A stretch of 64,000 bases of DNA, from positions 62,001 through 126,000 of the forward strand of contig JAEZZI010000018.1 in the NCBI GenBank assembly GCA_023418595.1, given 5' to 3'. Below are positions 43,406 through 52,264 of this stretch, in pieces. Position 1 is the first letter of the stretch. The number at the start of each line of letters is the position of its first letter. The position numbers were made by a program, and so were the translations under genes. This DNA is from Pseudomonadota bacterium (GTDB lineage: Bacteria; Pseudomonadota; Alphaproteobacteria; Sphingomonadales; Sphingomonadaceae). The notes beneath the pieces were generated by a model. It was not told the DNA's origin. It did no database searches and saw only the letters and a program-made list of their open reading frames with translations.

Positions 43406-44689
43406 TTAGGCGGCGACCGGCTCTTCCACCCAATCCTTGCGCAGCGACTTCGCCCCTAGCAACGCCAGCGCGGTCGCGAGGAAGTAGAAGGCGGTCGCCG
43501 CGACCATCGCGTAACGCAGCGCCTCGTCACCATAAGCCGGGGTCAGCTGGTCGGACAGGATGCCGATGCTCCACGACCCCAGCCCCAGCCCGATCAGGTT
43601 GTTGATCAGCAGGAAGCTGGCCGACGCCGTCGCGCGCATCTGCGCGGGCACCAGATGCTGGACCGCGGTCGTCAGCGGCCCCAGCCACAGGATGTTGAGA
43701 CCGTTGGGGATCAGCAGCAGCGCCCAGGCGAGCGTCGGGTTCTCGGTCAGGAATCCCAGCGCGAACAGCGGCGCACTCATCAGCCAGGCATAGGCCGGCA
43801 GCCGCGCGTAATTGGCCTTGTCCCCGCCCATCCGGTCGGCAAGCCAGCCGCCCGCGAACACGCCCGCGACACCGCCGATCAGCAGCAGCGATCCGAAAAA
43901 CCAGCTGGTTTCGATGAGCGTAAAGCCGAAGCTGCGAACGAGCAGCGACGAGGTCCAGAAGGCAAGGCCGTAGCCGCACAGCGAACTCATCGACGCGGCG
44001 AACGCCAGCAGCCAGAAGCTGCGCTTCCTCGCAAGAATGCCGAACACCGCGCCCATCGGCACCTTTGGCGCGTCGGCGGCGGGCTTCACGCGGCGCGGTT
44101 CCTTGACGATCATGCGGAAAAGCGGCGCGATCACCACACCCGCAAGCCCGATGACGATGAACGCCGCGCGCCAGTCGACCGTGGCGGCGATCCACGCCCC
44201 GAACAACACGCCAGAGGCAAGGCCGATGGGGATTCCCAGCGAATAGATGGCAAGCGCGCGGGCGCGCTGATGCGGGGGGAAATAATCGGCGATCGTCGCA
44301 TAGCTCGGCGCAACGCCGCCCGCTTCGCCGACGCCGACGCCGATGCGATAGATCAGCAATTGCACGAAATTGGTGGCGATCCCGCACAAGGCGGTGAACC
44401 CGCTCCACACCACCAGCGAAATGGTGATGACCCAAGTGCGGTTGGTGCGGTCGGCAAGCAGCGCCAGCGGGATCGCCAGCGTCGAATAGAGGACGGCAAA
44501 GGCGAGCCCGCCGAGCAGCCCCAACTGGCTGTCGGTCAGGCCCAGGTCGGCCTTGATCGGCACCGCCAGGATGCCGAGAATCTGACGGTCGAGAAAGTTG
44601 AAGGTATAGACGAGCAGCAGCATCGCCAGCACCGCGGCGCGGTAGCGCGGCGTCGTGTCTTCGGGCGCGATCGTGCCTCCGAATTGCAT
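43406..44689 (-). CDS. Spinster-type MFS transporter
   Basis: A 427-residue, 12-span carrier. The family motif LFNYTFNFLDRQ-like TFNFLDRQILGILA opens span 1, and PLALLADRTNRTWVI is the MFS loop between spans 2 and 3. GVGVGEAGGVAPSYATIADYFPP is typical of spinster-type proteins common in sphingomonads. It follows a TonB receptor gene on the same strand after 96 bases, so it likely takes the imported substrate across the inner membrane. The ATG at 44689 (MQFGG) is preferred over one 15 codons earlier. Confidence 0.88.
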   Translation of the reverse strand: MQFGGTIAPEDTTPRYRAAVLAMLLLVYTFNFLDRQILGILAVPIKADLGLTDSQLGLLGGLAFAVLYSTLAIPLALLADRTNRTWVITISLVVWSGFTALCGIATNFVQLLIYRIGVGVGEAGGVAPSYATIADYFPPHQRARALAIYSLGIPIGLASGVLFGAWIAATVDWRAAFIVIGLAGVVIAPLFRMIVKEPRRVKPAADAPKVPMGAVFGILARKRSFWLLAFAASMSSLCGYGLAFWTSSLLVRSFGFTLIETSWFFGSLLLIGGVAGVFAGGWLADRMGGDKANYARLPAYAWLMSAPLFALGFLTENPTLAWALLLIPNGLNILWLGPLTTAVQHLVPAQMRATASASFLLINNLIGLGLGSWSIGILSDQLTPAYGDEALRYAMVAATAFYFLATALALLGAKSLRKDWVEEPVAA

Positions 44690-44785
44690 TGCGAACCCCT
44701 CCCCTATCTTCTCAAGACGCAGCGGGCCGGGCACGCCGTTACCAAGCGCACCCGGCCCCGCCCCCTTGTTATGCCGTGATTTCGA

Positions 44786-47017
44786 TCAGAAGCGATAGCC
44801 GATGTTGAATGTCGCCGTGCGCGGCGGGCCGTAATAGCCGATGATCGAATTGCCGAAGAGCGCGCCGGGGAAGTTGTAGCCGCCGACGCGGTAGCGTTCG
44901 TCGGTCAGGTTGCGCAGGTTGACGCCGACCGTCAGCCGCTCGTCGGGCGCGACCCAGTTGGCCGAAGCGTCGACCAGGAAATATCCGTCCTGGTCGAGCG
45001 CGGGCGTCGGGATTTCGAACATCGACACGTCGCTGCGCAGCGACACCGCAGGCGTCACCGACAGGCGCCCGCCCATCAGATCGGCGCTCCAGGTTGCGGA
45101 CGCGTTGGCGGTGAATTCGGGCGTGTTCTGGAAGACGCGCTGGTCCGCCACGTCGACCGGCGTGGTGCCGCCGCCGATGAAGGTCAGGAACTCCTTGTAA
45201 TCGGCATTGGTGTAACCGAGCGTCATCGTTGCCGAGAAATTGCGGCTGGGGACGATCCGCGCTTCGGCCTCGGCGCCCCAGATGTCGGCGCGGCCCGCAT
45301 TGTCGACGAAACTGGCGATGCCGCCCAGGACGTTCGGCACCTGAATCGTGACCTGCTGGTCCTTGTATTTCGAATGATAGCCCGCAACGTTCAGGAACAG
45401 GGTGCGGTCGAGGAACGCGCCCTTCATCCCGATTTCGTAGCTGTCGATCTTCTCCGGCGCATAGCCATTGACCGTCGTCGGCGTGAACAGCGCATCGCCG
45501 CGCATGTCGAACCCGCCCGATTTGAAGCCCTTGCCATAGGAGGCATAGAAATTGAGCTCGGGCCGCACTTCGTAGCTCAGCGACACGCGCGGCGTGAACT
45601 GCTCGAAATCGCGCTCGTTGGTGTAATCGGTGCGGACCAGGCCGGGAATCGCGGCGGCATTGCCGAAGCGCGGGCTGCGGATGCCGGTGAAGTTCTGGCG
45701 ATACACCGTCCCTTCCTTGCTGTCCTTGGTATAGCGCCCACCGACCGAAATGCTGAACTGCTCGGTCACGTCGAAGCTGACATCCCCGAACGCCGCATAG
45801 CTTTCGGTCTTTACCTCGCCCGAGGTGAGCGTGGTGGTGTTGAGCAGGCCGACCACGGTGTCGAATGCGCCCGCCGCGCGACCGTTCAGATAATAGAGGC
45901 CGACGACGCCCTGCACCCGGTCGCCTTCATACAGAAGCTGCAATTCCTGAGTGAACTGGCGGTCCTCGTAACGCGCGGGGATGTCGAGCGTCGGCAGGCG
46001 GGTATTGTCGAAATCGATCACCGTGTCCGACTCGCCCTGGCGGTATGCGGTGATCGTCTTGAACGTCAGCGCGCTCGACAGGCCGATTTCGCCGGTGAAC
46101 GACAGTCCTTGCGTCACCACGCGATTGTCGTCGCCGATCCCGGCGCGCGTGTCATAGACGCTGGCGGTGGGCGCATAGACCGGATCGGCGCCGTTCGGCA
46201 GCAGCCGGGTGCCGTGGCGCGGGTTCGACTTGTCGAGCACGCGGTCGCCCGCCAGGCGGAAGAAGATCGTGTCGGTCGGGTTGTATTCCGCCGACACACG
46301 CGCGGCGATCACGTCCTTGTCGTAATGTTCCGCACCGGTGGTCAGGTTGGTGCCGTAGCCGTCGCGCCAGTAACGCGCGACCGCGCCGCCGATCGAAAAG
46401 CCGTCAAATACCGGCACCGTCACCTGGCCGATCAGGTCGATCTGATCGTAGGAACCATAGGCCGCTCGGACCGATCCTTCGAAATCATCGCCCAGTCGCT
46501 TGGTGACGTACTTGATCGCGCCGCCGATGGTATTGCGACCGTATAGCGTGCCCTGCGGCCCGCGCAGTACCTCGACCCGCTCGACGTCGAAAATGTCGAG
46601 CACCGCACCCTGAGGACGCGCGACATAGACGTCATCGACATAGAGGCCGACGCCGGGCTCAAAGCCCCACAGCGGATCCTGCTGGCCGACGCCACGCGAA
46701 AAGGCGATCAGCGTCGAGTTTGATCCGCGCGCGATTTGCAACGTCAGGTTCGGAGTCTTGTCCTGAAGTACGGTGATATCGACGGCGCCGGTGTCGCGCA
46801 GCGTATCGCCGGTCAGCACCGACATCGAAATCGGCACGTCGATCAGGCTTTCCTCGCGACGGCGCGCGGTGACGACAAGGTCGGTGCCGTCCTGTTCCTC
46901 GACGACCGGCGCGCCATCGGCGCCGACATCCTGCGCCAGCGCTGGTGCGGCGGTCAGCGCGCCGAGAGCGACGCCGAGATTGAAGATCGTGCGCGCGGAA
47001 ATGATTGGACGTGCCAT
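44786..47017 (-). CDS. TonB-dependent receptor
   Basis: A 743-residue receptor of the FecA/CirA-like type. Signal peptide to about ALAQ; TonB-box-like DLVVTARRREES; plug motifs VPISMSVLTGDTL, FSRGVGQQDP and VEVLRGPQGTLYGRNTIGGAIKYVTK; and a barrel ending TATFNIGYRF. Receptors of this class in sphingomonads often carry aromatic or terpenoid compounds, but this is only a tendency. The gene is divergent from a TetR gene across 114 bases that hold a palindromic operator. Confidence 0.95.
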   Translation of the reverse strand: MARPIISARTIFNLGVALGALTAAPALAQDVGADGAPVVEEQDGTDLVVTARRREESLIDVPISMSVLTGDTLRDTGAVDITVLQDKTPNLTLQIARGSNSTLIAFSRGVGQQDPLWGFEPGVGLYVDDVYVARPQGAVLDIFDVERVEVLRGPQGTLYGRNTIGGAIKYVTKRLGDDFEGSVRAAYGSYDQIDLIGQVTVPVFDGFSIGGAVARYWRDGYGTNLTTGAEHYDKDVIAARVSAEYNPTDTIFFRLAGDRVLDKSNPRHGTRLLPNGADPVYAPTASVYDTRAGIGDDNRVVTQGLSFTGEIGLSSALTFKTITAYRQGESDTVIDFDNTRLPTLDIPARYEDRQFTQELQLLYEGDRVQGVVGLYYLNGRAAGAFDTVVGLLNTTTLTSGEVKTESYAAFGDVSFDVTEQFSISVGGRYTKDSKEGTVYRQNFTGIRSPRFGNAAAIPGLVRTDYTNERDFEQFTPRVSLSYEVRPELNFYASYGKGFKSGGFDMRGDALFTPTTVNGYAPEKIDSYEIGMKGAFLDRTLFLNVAGYHSKYKDQQVTIQVPNVLGGIASFVDNAGRADIWGAEAEARIVPSRNFSATMTLGYTNADYKEFLTFIGGGTTPVDVADQRVFQNTPEFTANASATWSADLMGGRLSVTPAVSLRSDVSMFEIPTPALDQDGYFLVDASANWVAPDERLTVGVNLRNLTDERYRVGGYNFPGALFGNSIIGYYGPPRTATFNIGYRF

Positions 47018-47084
47018 CGGAACCCCTCCCTAAGATAATGCGACCCGGTTGATCCGGGTTGTGCGAAGTTGACGAAGCCTATAC

Positions 47085-47105
47085 TGAAACCTGAACCGGG
47101 TTTCA
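47085..47105. promoter_or_regulatory. Palindrome TGAAACC-n7-GGTTTCA, likely TetR operator
   Basis: Perfect 7-base arms around seven bases sit between the divergent TonB receptor and TetR genes. A second, smaller palindrome ACCCGG-TTGAT-CCGGGT at 47043-47059 shares CCGGGTT with it. The site is well placed to control both promoters. Confidence 0.65.
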
Positions 47106-47131
47106 ACTTGGGAATTAGGGGAGGAAGCGCG

Positions 47132-47809
47132 ATGGGCGAAAACCGTGTCCGCGCGACAACAGGGGCAGAGGCCGCCGCGGCGCCAACCCCGGTTGGCGAC
47201 ACAGGGTCGGCCGCCAGCGCAGGCAAGGAACCACGGACCGCCCGGGGTCGAAAGACGCTGCGCGCGATCCTCGACGCCGCGGCGATCGAGTTCGGCGAGA
47301 AGGGGTTTCACGACGGCTCCGTCAGCGGGATCACCCGCCGTGCGGGCGTCGCGCTGGGCAGTTTCTACACCTATTTCGATTCGAAGGACGCGGTGTTCCG
47401 CGCGCTGGTCCGCGACATGTCCGACCAGGTCCGCGATCACGTCGCACCCGCGATTCGCGAAGCCCCGAACCAGATCGCGGCGGAACGCGCAGGCCTGCTC
47501 CAATTCCTGCACTTCGTCCGCGACCACAAGGAAATCTATCGCATCATCGACGAAGCCGAATTCGTCGATCCTGAAAGCTTCCACGCCCATTATGCGACCA
47601 CTGCCGACCGCATCGCCAAGCGGCTGGCCGCAGCGGGCGAACGCGGCGAAGTGCAGCCCGGGCTATCCGAAATTCACGCCTGGGCGATCATGGGGATGAA
47701 CGTGTTCCTGGGCCTGCGTTACGGCGTGTGGTCGAAGGACGAAGCGCCCGAGGATGTCGCGGATGTTGTGGCGGAAATGCTGGCGCGAGGGATTGGGGTG
47801 CGGGGTTGA
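47132..47809 (+). CDS. TetR family transcriptional regulator
   Basis: A 225-residue regulator with an extended N-terminus (about 35 residues) before the helix-turn-helix: RKTLRAILDAAAIEFGEKGF, then GSVSGITRRAGVALGSFYTYFDSKDAVF. The C-terminal ligand domain includes LLQFLHFVRDHKEIYRIIDEAEF. By position it should repress the divergent TonB receptor/MFS pair and itself. The start MGENRV is chosen after GGAAGCGCG; an earlier ATG at 47069 would overlap the operator. Confidence 0.92.
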   Translation: MGENRVRATTGAEAAAAPTPVGDTGSAASAGKEPRTARGRKTLRAILDAAAIEFGEKGFHDGSVSGITRRAGVALGSFYTYFDSKDAVFRALVRDMSDQVRDHVAPAIREAPNQIAAERAGLLQFLHFVRDHKEIYRIIDEAEFVDPESFHAHYATTADRIAKRLAAAGERGEVQPGLSEIHAWAIMGMNVFLGLRYGVWSKDEAPEDVADVVAEMLARGIGVRG

Positions 47810-47846
47810 GAGGAATGGCATGGCATTTTTGAATGCTGATTATGAA

Positions 47847-48278
47847 TTATCTCCGATCCCGCGAATTGTTGAGAGGGTCTGCGCGAACCCATTCAATCAA
47901 GACATCAATTCCAAGCGCAGCGGCGGAGATAGGGATCGGTGAAAAAAGCATGATGAACGCGCCGAAGAGATCGACACCCGAGCCATCTGGTGCACGTTGA
48001 TAGGCGATCCCCTTAGATAGCCACCACCATTCAAGGGCCGCAGTGAGGATGATCGCGACCATCCACGGCAGCATGTTGAAGACGCGGCGAAAGGCCAGCA
48101 AGGAAAGTGGTGCTCCGGCGATGACCGTCCTTAAAATGAAGACATCGACCTCGCCGAAATCAGGAACCCGGTTTAGCGCGTCAGCGAATATCAAACGGGA
48201 AGCCACCGTGAATGCGGCTCCTATAGCCAATGCTGCTATCAAGAGCGTCGGTCGGATCTTCCACGCACCGTTTTCCAT
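47847..48278 (-). CDS. Four-span membrane protein of unknown function
   Basis: A 143-residue protein with about four hydrophobic spans: LLIAALAIGAAFTVASRLI, FILRTVIAGAPLSLLAF, LPWMVAIILTAALEWW and IMLFSPIPISAAALGIDVLI. No family is recognised. The DNA here is visibly less GC-rich than its surroundings. It stands alone between a TetR gene and the DUF177 gene, with a small hairpin 29 bases upstream of its start. It could be a recent arrival or a fast-evolving gene. Confidence 0.6.
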   Translation of the reverse strand: MENGAWKIRPTLLIAALAIGAAFTVASRLIFADALNRVPDFGEVDVFILRTVIAGAPLSLLAFRRVFNMLPWMVAIILTAALEWWWLSKGIAYQRAPDGSGVDLFGAFIMLFSPIPISAAALGIDVLIEWVRADPLNNSRDRR

Positions 48279-48306
48279 CCGCCGAGTCTAGCCCCTGCCG
48301 CCTGAT

Positions 48307-48326
48307 ATGCCAGCTTTCGCTGGCAT
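48307..48326. repeat. Short perfect hairpin ATGCCAGC-TTTC-GCTGGCAT
   Basis: An 8-base-pair stem with a 4-base loop resembles the core of the nearby REP family (CCAGCTTTCGCTGG), so it is probably a remnant of that element. Confidence 0.6.
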
Positions 48327-48358
48327 GGCGGATTAGAGAGTCGCGCCGAGCGGCCCCC

Positions 48359-48886
48359 TCAATCCTTCCCCAACCCCTTAAGCGCCGCGAACGGGCTGCT
48401 CGCCAACTTCGCCTCATCCTCGCTCAGCACACCCGCCGCTTTCAGCGCCGCGTCGGCGTGGGGGCTGCGCGCGAACGGGTCGAGCGCCAGCGCCAGCGTT
48501 TCCGCCGTCGCTTCGCCCAGGTCGATCGCGCCGCCGCGGTAATCGACGGTGTCGAGCGCGTTTGCGTCCAGTTCGACCTCTTCCGCCGGATCGTCGCTTT
48601 CGGGGACGAAGCGGATCGCGAGATCGGTGTCGATCGTCGTGGGCACGGGTTCGTCGCTGGCGATGCAGCGCTGGACCACCGCGGCCGACAGGCGACCGGT
48701 CGCGATCACGTTGTCGCCTTCGCGTTTCAGGCTCACCGTCGCGTCGAGCCGATTGATCGCGATCAGTCCGAACCGCGCGGCGAGCGCGATGCGTTCGGCT
48801 TCGCCGGCGGTCAGGTCGTGCGCGCTGGTGCCTGCGCCGATGCGGTCCAGCCGGACCAGACGGCTGAATTCGGGCGCCACGGTCAT
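48359..48886 (-). CDS. DUF177 (YceD-like) domain protein
   Basis: A 175-residue protein with the DUF177 pattern: FSRLVRLDRIG at the start, a middle segment IATGRLSAAVVQRCIASDEPV with the family Cys, then acidic DPAEEVELDANALDTVDYRGGAIDLGEATAETLALALDPFARSP. YceD proteins are linked to 23S rRNA processing and L32 expression; the role in alphaproteobacteria is less clear. It overlaps the upstream chaperone gene by four bases (ATGA), forming a two-gene operon. Confidence 0.88.
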   Translation of the reverse strand: MTVAPEFSRLVRLDRIGAGTSAHDLTAGEAERIALAARFGLIAINRLDATVSLKREGDNVIATGRLSAAVVQRCIASDEPVPTTIDTDLAIRFVPESDDPAEEVELDANALDTVDYRGGAIDLGEATAETLALALDPFARSPHADAALKAAGVLSEDEAKLASSPFAALKGLGKD

Positions 48887-49398
48887 GGCAATGCCCCCCG
48901 CTCGAACGCAGAAACGTCACCCGCCATCAGCCGCGCGTGAAAGGCGCGCAGGGCTTCATCGACATAAGCGACCTGCGCGTCCTCCGGCGATTGCTCGCGA
49001 TAGAGGTTGCGGCGCAGTCCCGGCGTCAGGTCACCCGCCGCCAGCCCTTCGCGATACGCGCCGAGCCGCCCTCCGAGCATCGCCATCATCCGCCCGATAT
49101 GTTTGCCGACGACGATATCGCCGATCCCCATCTGGCGCAGCTGGCCATCCATATCGTCGACGAATCGCTCGGCGAGCGCGGCGTTCAGTTCCTCGTTGCC
49201 GGGCTCCGCCTCCAGCCGCAGCAACACCATCGAGAGTACGGCGGCGACCATGTCGAACCGACCGTCGACCGTATCGGCGACCCCGCCCGCCAGATACCAG
49301 TGTTCCTCGCGCGCCTTTGCCACGACCGCCGCATAGAGCGCGTCGCCGCGCTGCACCCGTTGTCGGCCGAACAGCCTGTCGAGCAATCCCATCGTCAT
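48883..49398 (-). CDS. Ubiquinol-cytochrome c chaperone family protein
   Basis: About 171 residues, with the CBP3-like fold: DALYAAVVAKAREEHWYLAGGVADTVDGRFDMV (split by helices), then FVDDMDGQLRQMGIGDIVVGKHIGRMMAMLGGRLGAY. In mitochondria Cbp3 assists cytochrome b assembly; the bacterial role is inferred. Three clustered ATGs occur at 49404, 49398 and 49392; GGGA before the middle one makes it the likeliest. It pairs with DUF177, a common alphaproteobacterial order. The gene is divergent from bamE. Confidence 0.86.
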   Translation of the reverse strand: MTMGLLDRLFGRQRVQRGDALYAAVVAKAREEHWYLAGGVADTVDGRFDMVAAVLSMVLLRLEAEPGNEELNAALAERFVDDMDGQLRQMGIGDIVVGKHIGRMMAMLGGRLGAYREGLAAGDLTPGLRRNLYREQSPEDAQVAYVDEALRAFHARLMAGDVSAFERGALP

Positions 49399-49550
49399 TC
49401 CCATATCGTCCCGCAGGCACCCGCGACCGCGCCGGAAACGCGGTTGGTAGCCAAGCGGCTTGTTTGCTGGTTCGTGCCCGCATATTGAGAGCTTCGACAC
49501 GCGATGCAATGCGCGAGAAAGATCGTGCGCGCTCGCCTGAGGAGAATGTG

Positions 49551-50027
49551 ATGGCGTTGATTTCGGGTTTTTCGGCCAGGCGCGTGGCGTTCGCGCTGGC
49601 CTGCACGGCGATGCTGGCAACGGGCGCGTGCACCAAATCGCGCAGCTTTACTGGCTATGTGACCGATGCCGACCTGGTCAATTCGATCTCGCCCGGCGTC
49701 GATAATCGCGATTCGGTGATGCGGACGCTGGGCAGCCCGACCTTTGCCGCACAATTCGATCAGGGCGACTGGTATTATTTCGGCCGCGAGAATCGCAATT
49801 TCGCCTTTCAGAAGCCGAATCCGACGCAACAGACGGTGCTGCGCATCCAGTTCGATCAGGCCGGCACGGTAACCGCCGTCACCCGCGAGGGGCTGGAAAA
49901 CGTCGCCAACATCACGCCGACATCGAAAAAGACGCCGACGCTGGGCAGCGAGCGTGGATTCTTCCAGGATCTGTTCGGCAATATCGGCACCGTCGGCGCG
50001 GGTGCGCCCCCGCCCCAGCAGCAGTAA
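49551..50027 (+). CDS. bamE: Outer membrane protein assembly factor BamE
   Basis: A 158-residue lipoprotein (lipobox ATGAC at about residues 19-23). The SmpA/BamE domain runs from FTGYVTDADLVNSISPGVDNRDSVMRTLGSPT to DWYYFGRENRNFAF and VLRIQFDQAGTVTAV. It is a subunit of the Bam complex that inserts outer-membrane barrels. GAGGAGA lies before the ATG. A Gly/Ala/Pro/Gln-rich tail of about 15 residues ends it. Confidence 0.92.
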   Translation: MALISGFSARRVAFALACTAMLATGACTKSRSFTGYVTDADLVNSISPGVDNRDSVMRTLGSPTFAAQFDQGDWYYFGRENRNFAFQKPNPTQQTVLRIQFDQAGTVTAVTREGLENVANITPTSKKTPTLGSERGFFQDLFGNIGTVGAGAPPPQQQ

Positions 50028-50147
50028 GCGCGCGCCACCTTTCGGTTTCCTGACCGGCGCATTCCCGCGCCGTTCAGGACGAATCGGCCAAATCCTCCGT
50101 CATGGTCGAAACCCGGACAGGGTGAGACCGAACTGAAGGAGGTTTGT

Positions 50148-50669
50148 ATGCGTAAGACCTTGATCGCGTCGCTGATCGCCGCAGTGGCCATGCCCGCCGC
50201 CATCGTTCCGGCGACCGCCAATGCCCAGTCGAACCGCGAAATCCGCGAAAATCGCCGTGATCTGCGCGAGGAGCGTCGCGAACTGCGCCAGGCGCAGCGC
50301 TATGGCGATCGCCGCGACGTGCGGGAGCAGCGCCGCGACGTGCGCGATGCTCGCCGCGACCTGAATCAGAGCGTGCGCGAACGCGACCGCCGCTGGGGCC
50401 GCAACGACTGGCGCGATTACCGCAACAGCAACCGGGCGCTTTATGCCCGCGGCAACTGGCGGGCACCGTTCCGGTACAACCAGTGGCGCCCCGGCGCGCG
50501 CATCGCGCCGACCTATTACGCCCAGCGTTACTGGATCAGCGATCCGTGGCGCTATCGCCTGCCCCCGGTCAGCCGCAACCAGCGCTGGGTCCGCCACTAT
50601 AACGATGTGGTGCTGATCGATTACCGGCGCGGGGTCGTGGTGGACGTGATCCGCGGCTTCTACTGGTAA
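50148..50669 (+). CDS. RcnB-like secreted Arg/Tyr-rich protein
   Basis: A 173-residue protein with a signal peptide ending near TANAQ. A strongly charged Arg/Glu/Asp coiled region (about residues 28-90, with repeated RRDxR units) is followed by an RcnB-like C-terminus, RWVRHYNDVVLIDYRRGVVVDVIRGFYW. RcnB proteins are periplasmic and linked to nickel/cobalt balance in E. coli, but most alphaproteobacterial members are uncharacterised. AAGGAGG precedes the ATG. Confidence 0.85.
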   Translation: MRKTLIASLIAAVAMPAAIVPATANAQSNREIRENRRDLREERRELRQAQRYGDRRDVREQRRDVRDARRDLNQSVRERDRRWGRNDWRDYRNSNRALYARGNWRAPFRYNQWRPGARIAPTYYAQRYWISDPWRYRLPPVSRNQRWVRHYNDVVLIDYRRGVVVDVIRGFYW

Positions 50670-50682
50670 GGCCAGGTCCGAT

Positions 50683-50712
50683 GGCCGCGCCGCGTTAAAC
50701 CTCGGCGCGGCC
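50683..50712. terminator. Perfect 10-base-pair hairpin after the RcnB-like gene
   Basis: GGCCGCGCCG and CGGCGCGGCC pair around a 10-base loop. It lacks a T-run, so it may protect the mRNA end or work with the terminator at 50757. Confidence 0.55.
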
Positions 50713-50756
50713 GGATGCCAAACGGCATCAGTCCCCGAAAGGGAAAGGACCGCACG

Positions 50757-50799
50757 CGAAACGCTCAGGGGCCGGATTGGCTCCCGAGCGTTTCGTTTT
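50757..50799 (+). terminator. Rho-independent terminator ahead of glycosyltransferase gene
   Basis: CGAAACGCTC and GAGCGTTTCG form a 10-base-pair stem around a 19-base loop, followed by TTTT. It ends upstream transcription, so the glycan operon must have its own promoter in the 90 bases that follow. Confidence 0.75.
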
Positions 50800-50893
50800 G
50801 GCGCAATCCGGGCCGATTACGCGATTTACGCAATCGCTTGATCCGATGCGGGAAAAGTGTGCATCATGCCGCCACCGAATCGGGGGGCATGTT

Positions 50894-52264
50894 TTGGGGG
50901 CTGCCGACTGGATCGTGGACGCGGTTGCGTTCACAGCGCGCGAAGCGCTGCTGTTCGCAGCCATTGGCTTCGTGATCGGCGGGGTCGATGATTTGCTTGT
51001 CGACCTGTTGTGGCTGCGCGAAAAATTGCGCGGTCGCTTGCGGCCGGCGGACGCGACCCAGCTTGCCCCCAAAGGCCCGCCTCTGGCCATCTTCATTGCC
51101 GCCTGGGACGAATCGCCGGTGATCGGCGCGATGCTCGACCATTTGACGGCAACGTTGCGCGAGGATGCACTGCGCGTTTTCGTCGGCACCTATCCGAACG
51201 ATCCGGCGACGATCGCCGCGGTTGCCAATGTTGCGGAACAGGATGCGCGCATCCGGCTGGTCGTGCTGCCGCATCCGGGTCCGACGACAAAGGCCGATTG
51301 CCTGAACACGCTTTGGCGCGCGCTGCTCCGCGAAGAGGCGGCGACAGGGCGCCGCTTCGGCGGCATCGTGCTGCACGATGCGGAGGATGTGGTTCATCCG
51401 CTGGAGCTGCGGGTGCTGGGCGCGATGCTCGATCATCGTCAGGCCGCGCAACTGCCGGTGCTGCCAATGCCGGTTCCCGGGTCACCGCTGATCAGCGGCC
51501 ATTATTGCGATGAATTCATCGAATCGCACGGGCGCCAGATGCCGGTGCGCGACGCGATCGGCGCGGCGCTGCCGCTGGCGGGCGTCGGCTGTGCGATCCG
51601 CCGCGACCTGATCGGGGCCATTGCGGATCGGCGGGGCGGCATCCCGTTCGATGCGTCCAGCCTGACCGAGGATTACGAACTGGGGCTGGCAATCGCGCGC
51701 GAAGGCGGTCGCGGCGGCTTTGCTCGCGCGGTCGATGCCGACGGCAATCCGGTCGCGGTCCGCGCCTATTTCCCCGCCACGATCGACGCCGCCGTGCGCC
51801 AGAAATCGCGCTGGATGACGGGCATCGCGCTTGCCGGATGGGACCGCACCGGGTGGGGCGGGCGCCCATCGCTGGTCGAATGGTGGATGCGGATGCGCGA
51901 TCGGCGCGCGATCCTGTCGGTCATGACGCTCGCCTGCGCCTATCTGGGGCTGGCGGCGGGGGGCGTCTTGTTCGTGCTGACCGGCGATTTCACCGGCGCA
52001 AGGGGCGATATGCTGTCCTGGCTGCTGATCGTCACCGCGTTTCTGCTGGTATGGCGGATCGCGTCGCGCATCGGCTGGGTGGCATCGGGCTATGGCTGGC
52101 GTGCGTCCTGGCTGGCGGTGCCTCGGCTGGTGGTCGGCAACATCATCGCGATGCTCGCCGCCCGGCGAGCGCTGGTTCAATATTGGCACTTGCTGCGCGG
52201 AAATGCGCTGCGCTGGGACAAGACGGCGCACCATTTCCCGACCGCGGGCGAGATCGGACAATGA
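50894..52264 (+). CDS. NfrB-like processive GT2 glycosyltransferase without c-di-GMP domain
   Basis: About 456 residues. An N-terminal membrane span (LLFAAIGFVIGGVDDLLVDLLWL) precedes a GT2 domain. The acidic motif is HDAEDVVHP, TEDYELG follows, and the acceptor motif QKSRWMTG (QxxRW) marks a processive polymerase. Three more C-terminal spans follow. It resembles the N-terminal two thirds of NfrB, the N4 receptor glycan synthase, but ends without the MshEN c-di-GMP domain. The start is uncertain: the TTG at 50894 has GGGGGG six bases upstream, while ATG at 50846 has no ribosome-binding site. The stop overlaps the next ATG. Confidence 0.8.
   Translation: MGAADWIVDAVAFTAREALLFAAIGFVIGGVDDLLVDLLWLREKLRGRLRPADATQLAPKGPPLAIFIAAWDESPVIGAMLDHLTATLREDALRVFVGTYPNDPATIAAVANVAEQDARIRLVVLPHPGPTTKADCLNTLWRALLREEAATGRRFGGIVLHDAEDVVHPLELRVLGAMLDHRQAAQLPVLPMPVPGSPLISGHYCDEFIESHGRQMPVRDAIGAALPLAGVGCAIRRDLIGAIADRRGGIPFDASSLTEDYELGLAIAREGGRGGFARAVDADGNPVAVRAYFPATIDAAVRQKSRWMTGIALAGWDRTGWGGRPSLVEWWMRMRDRRAILSVMTLACAYLGLAAGGVLFVLTGDFTGARGDMLSWLLIVTAFLLVWRIASRIGWVASGYGWRASWLAVPRLVVGNIIAMLAARRALVQYWHLLRGNALRWDKTAHHFPTAGEIGQ

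Noticed and set aside
48529..49550. Open frame upstream of bamE reaching across the DUF177 and chaperone genes
   Set aside because: It is antisense to two recognisable genes. The bamE start at 49551 has a good ribosome-binding site and a lipoprotein signal.
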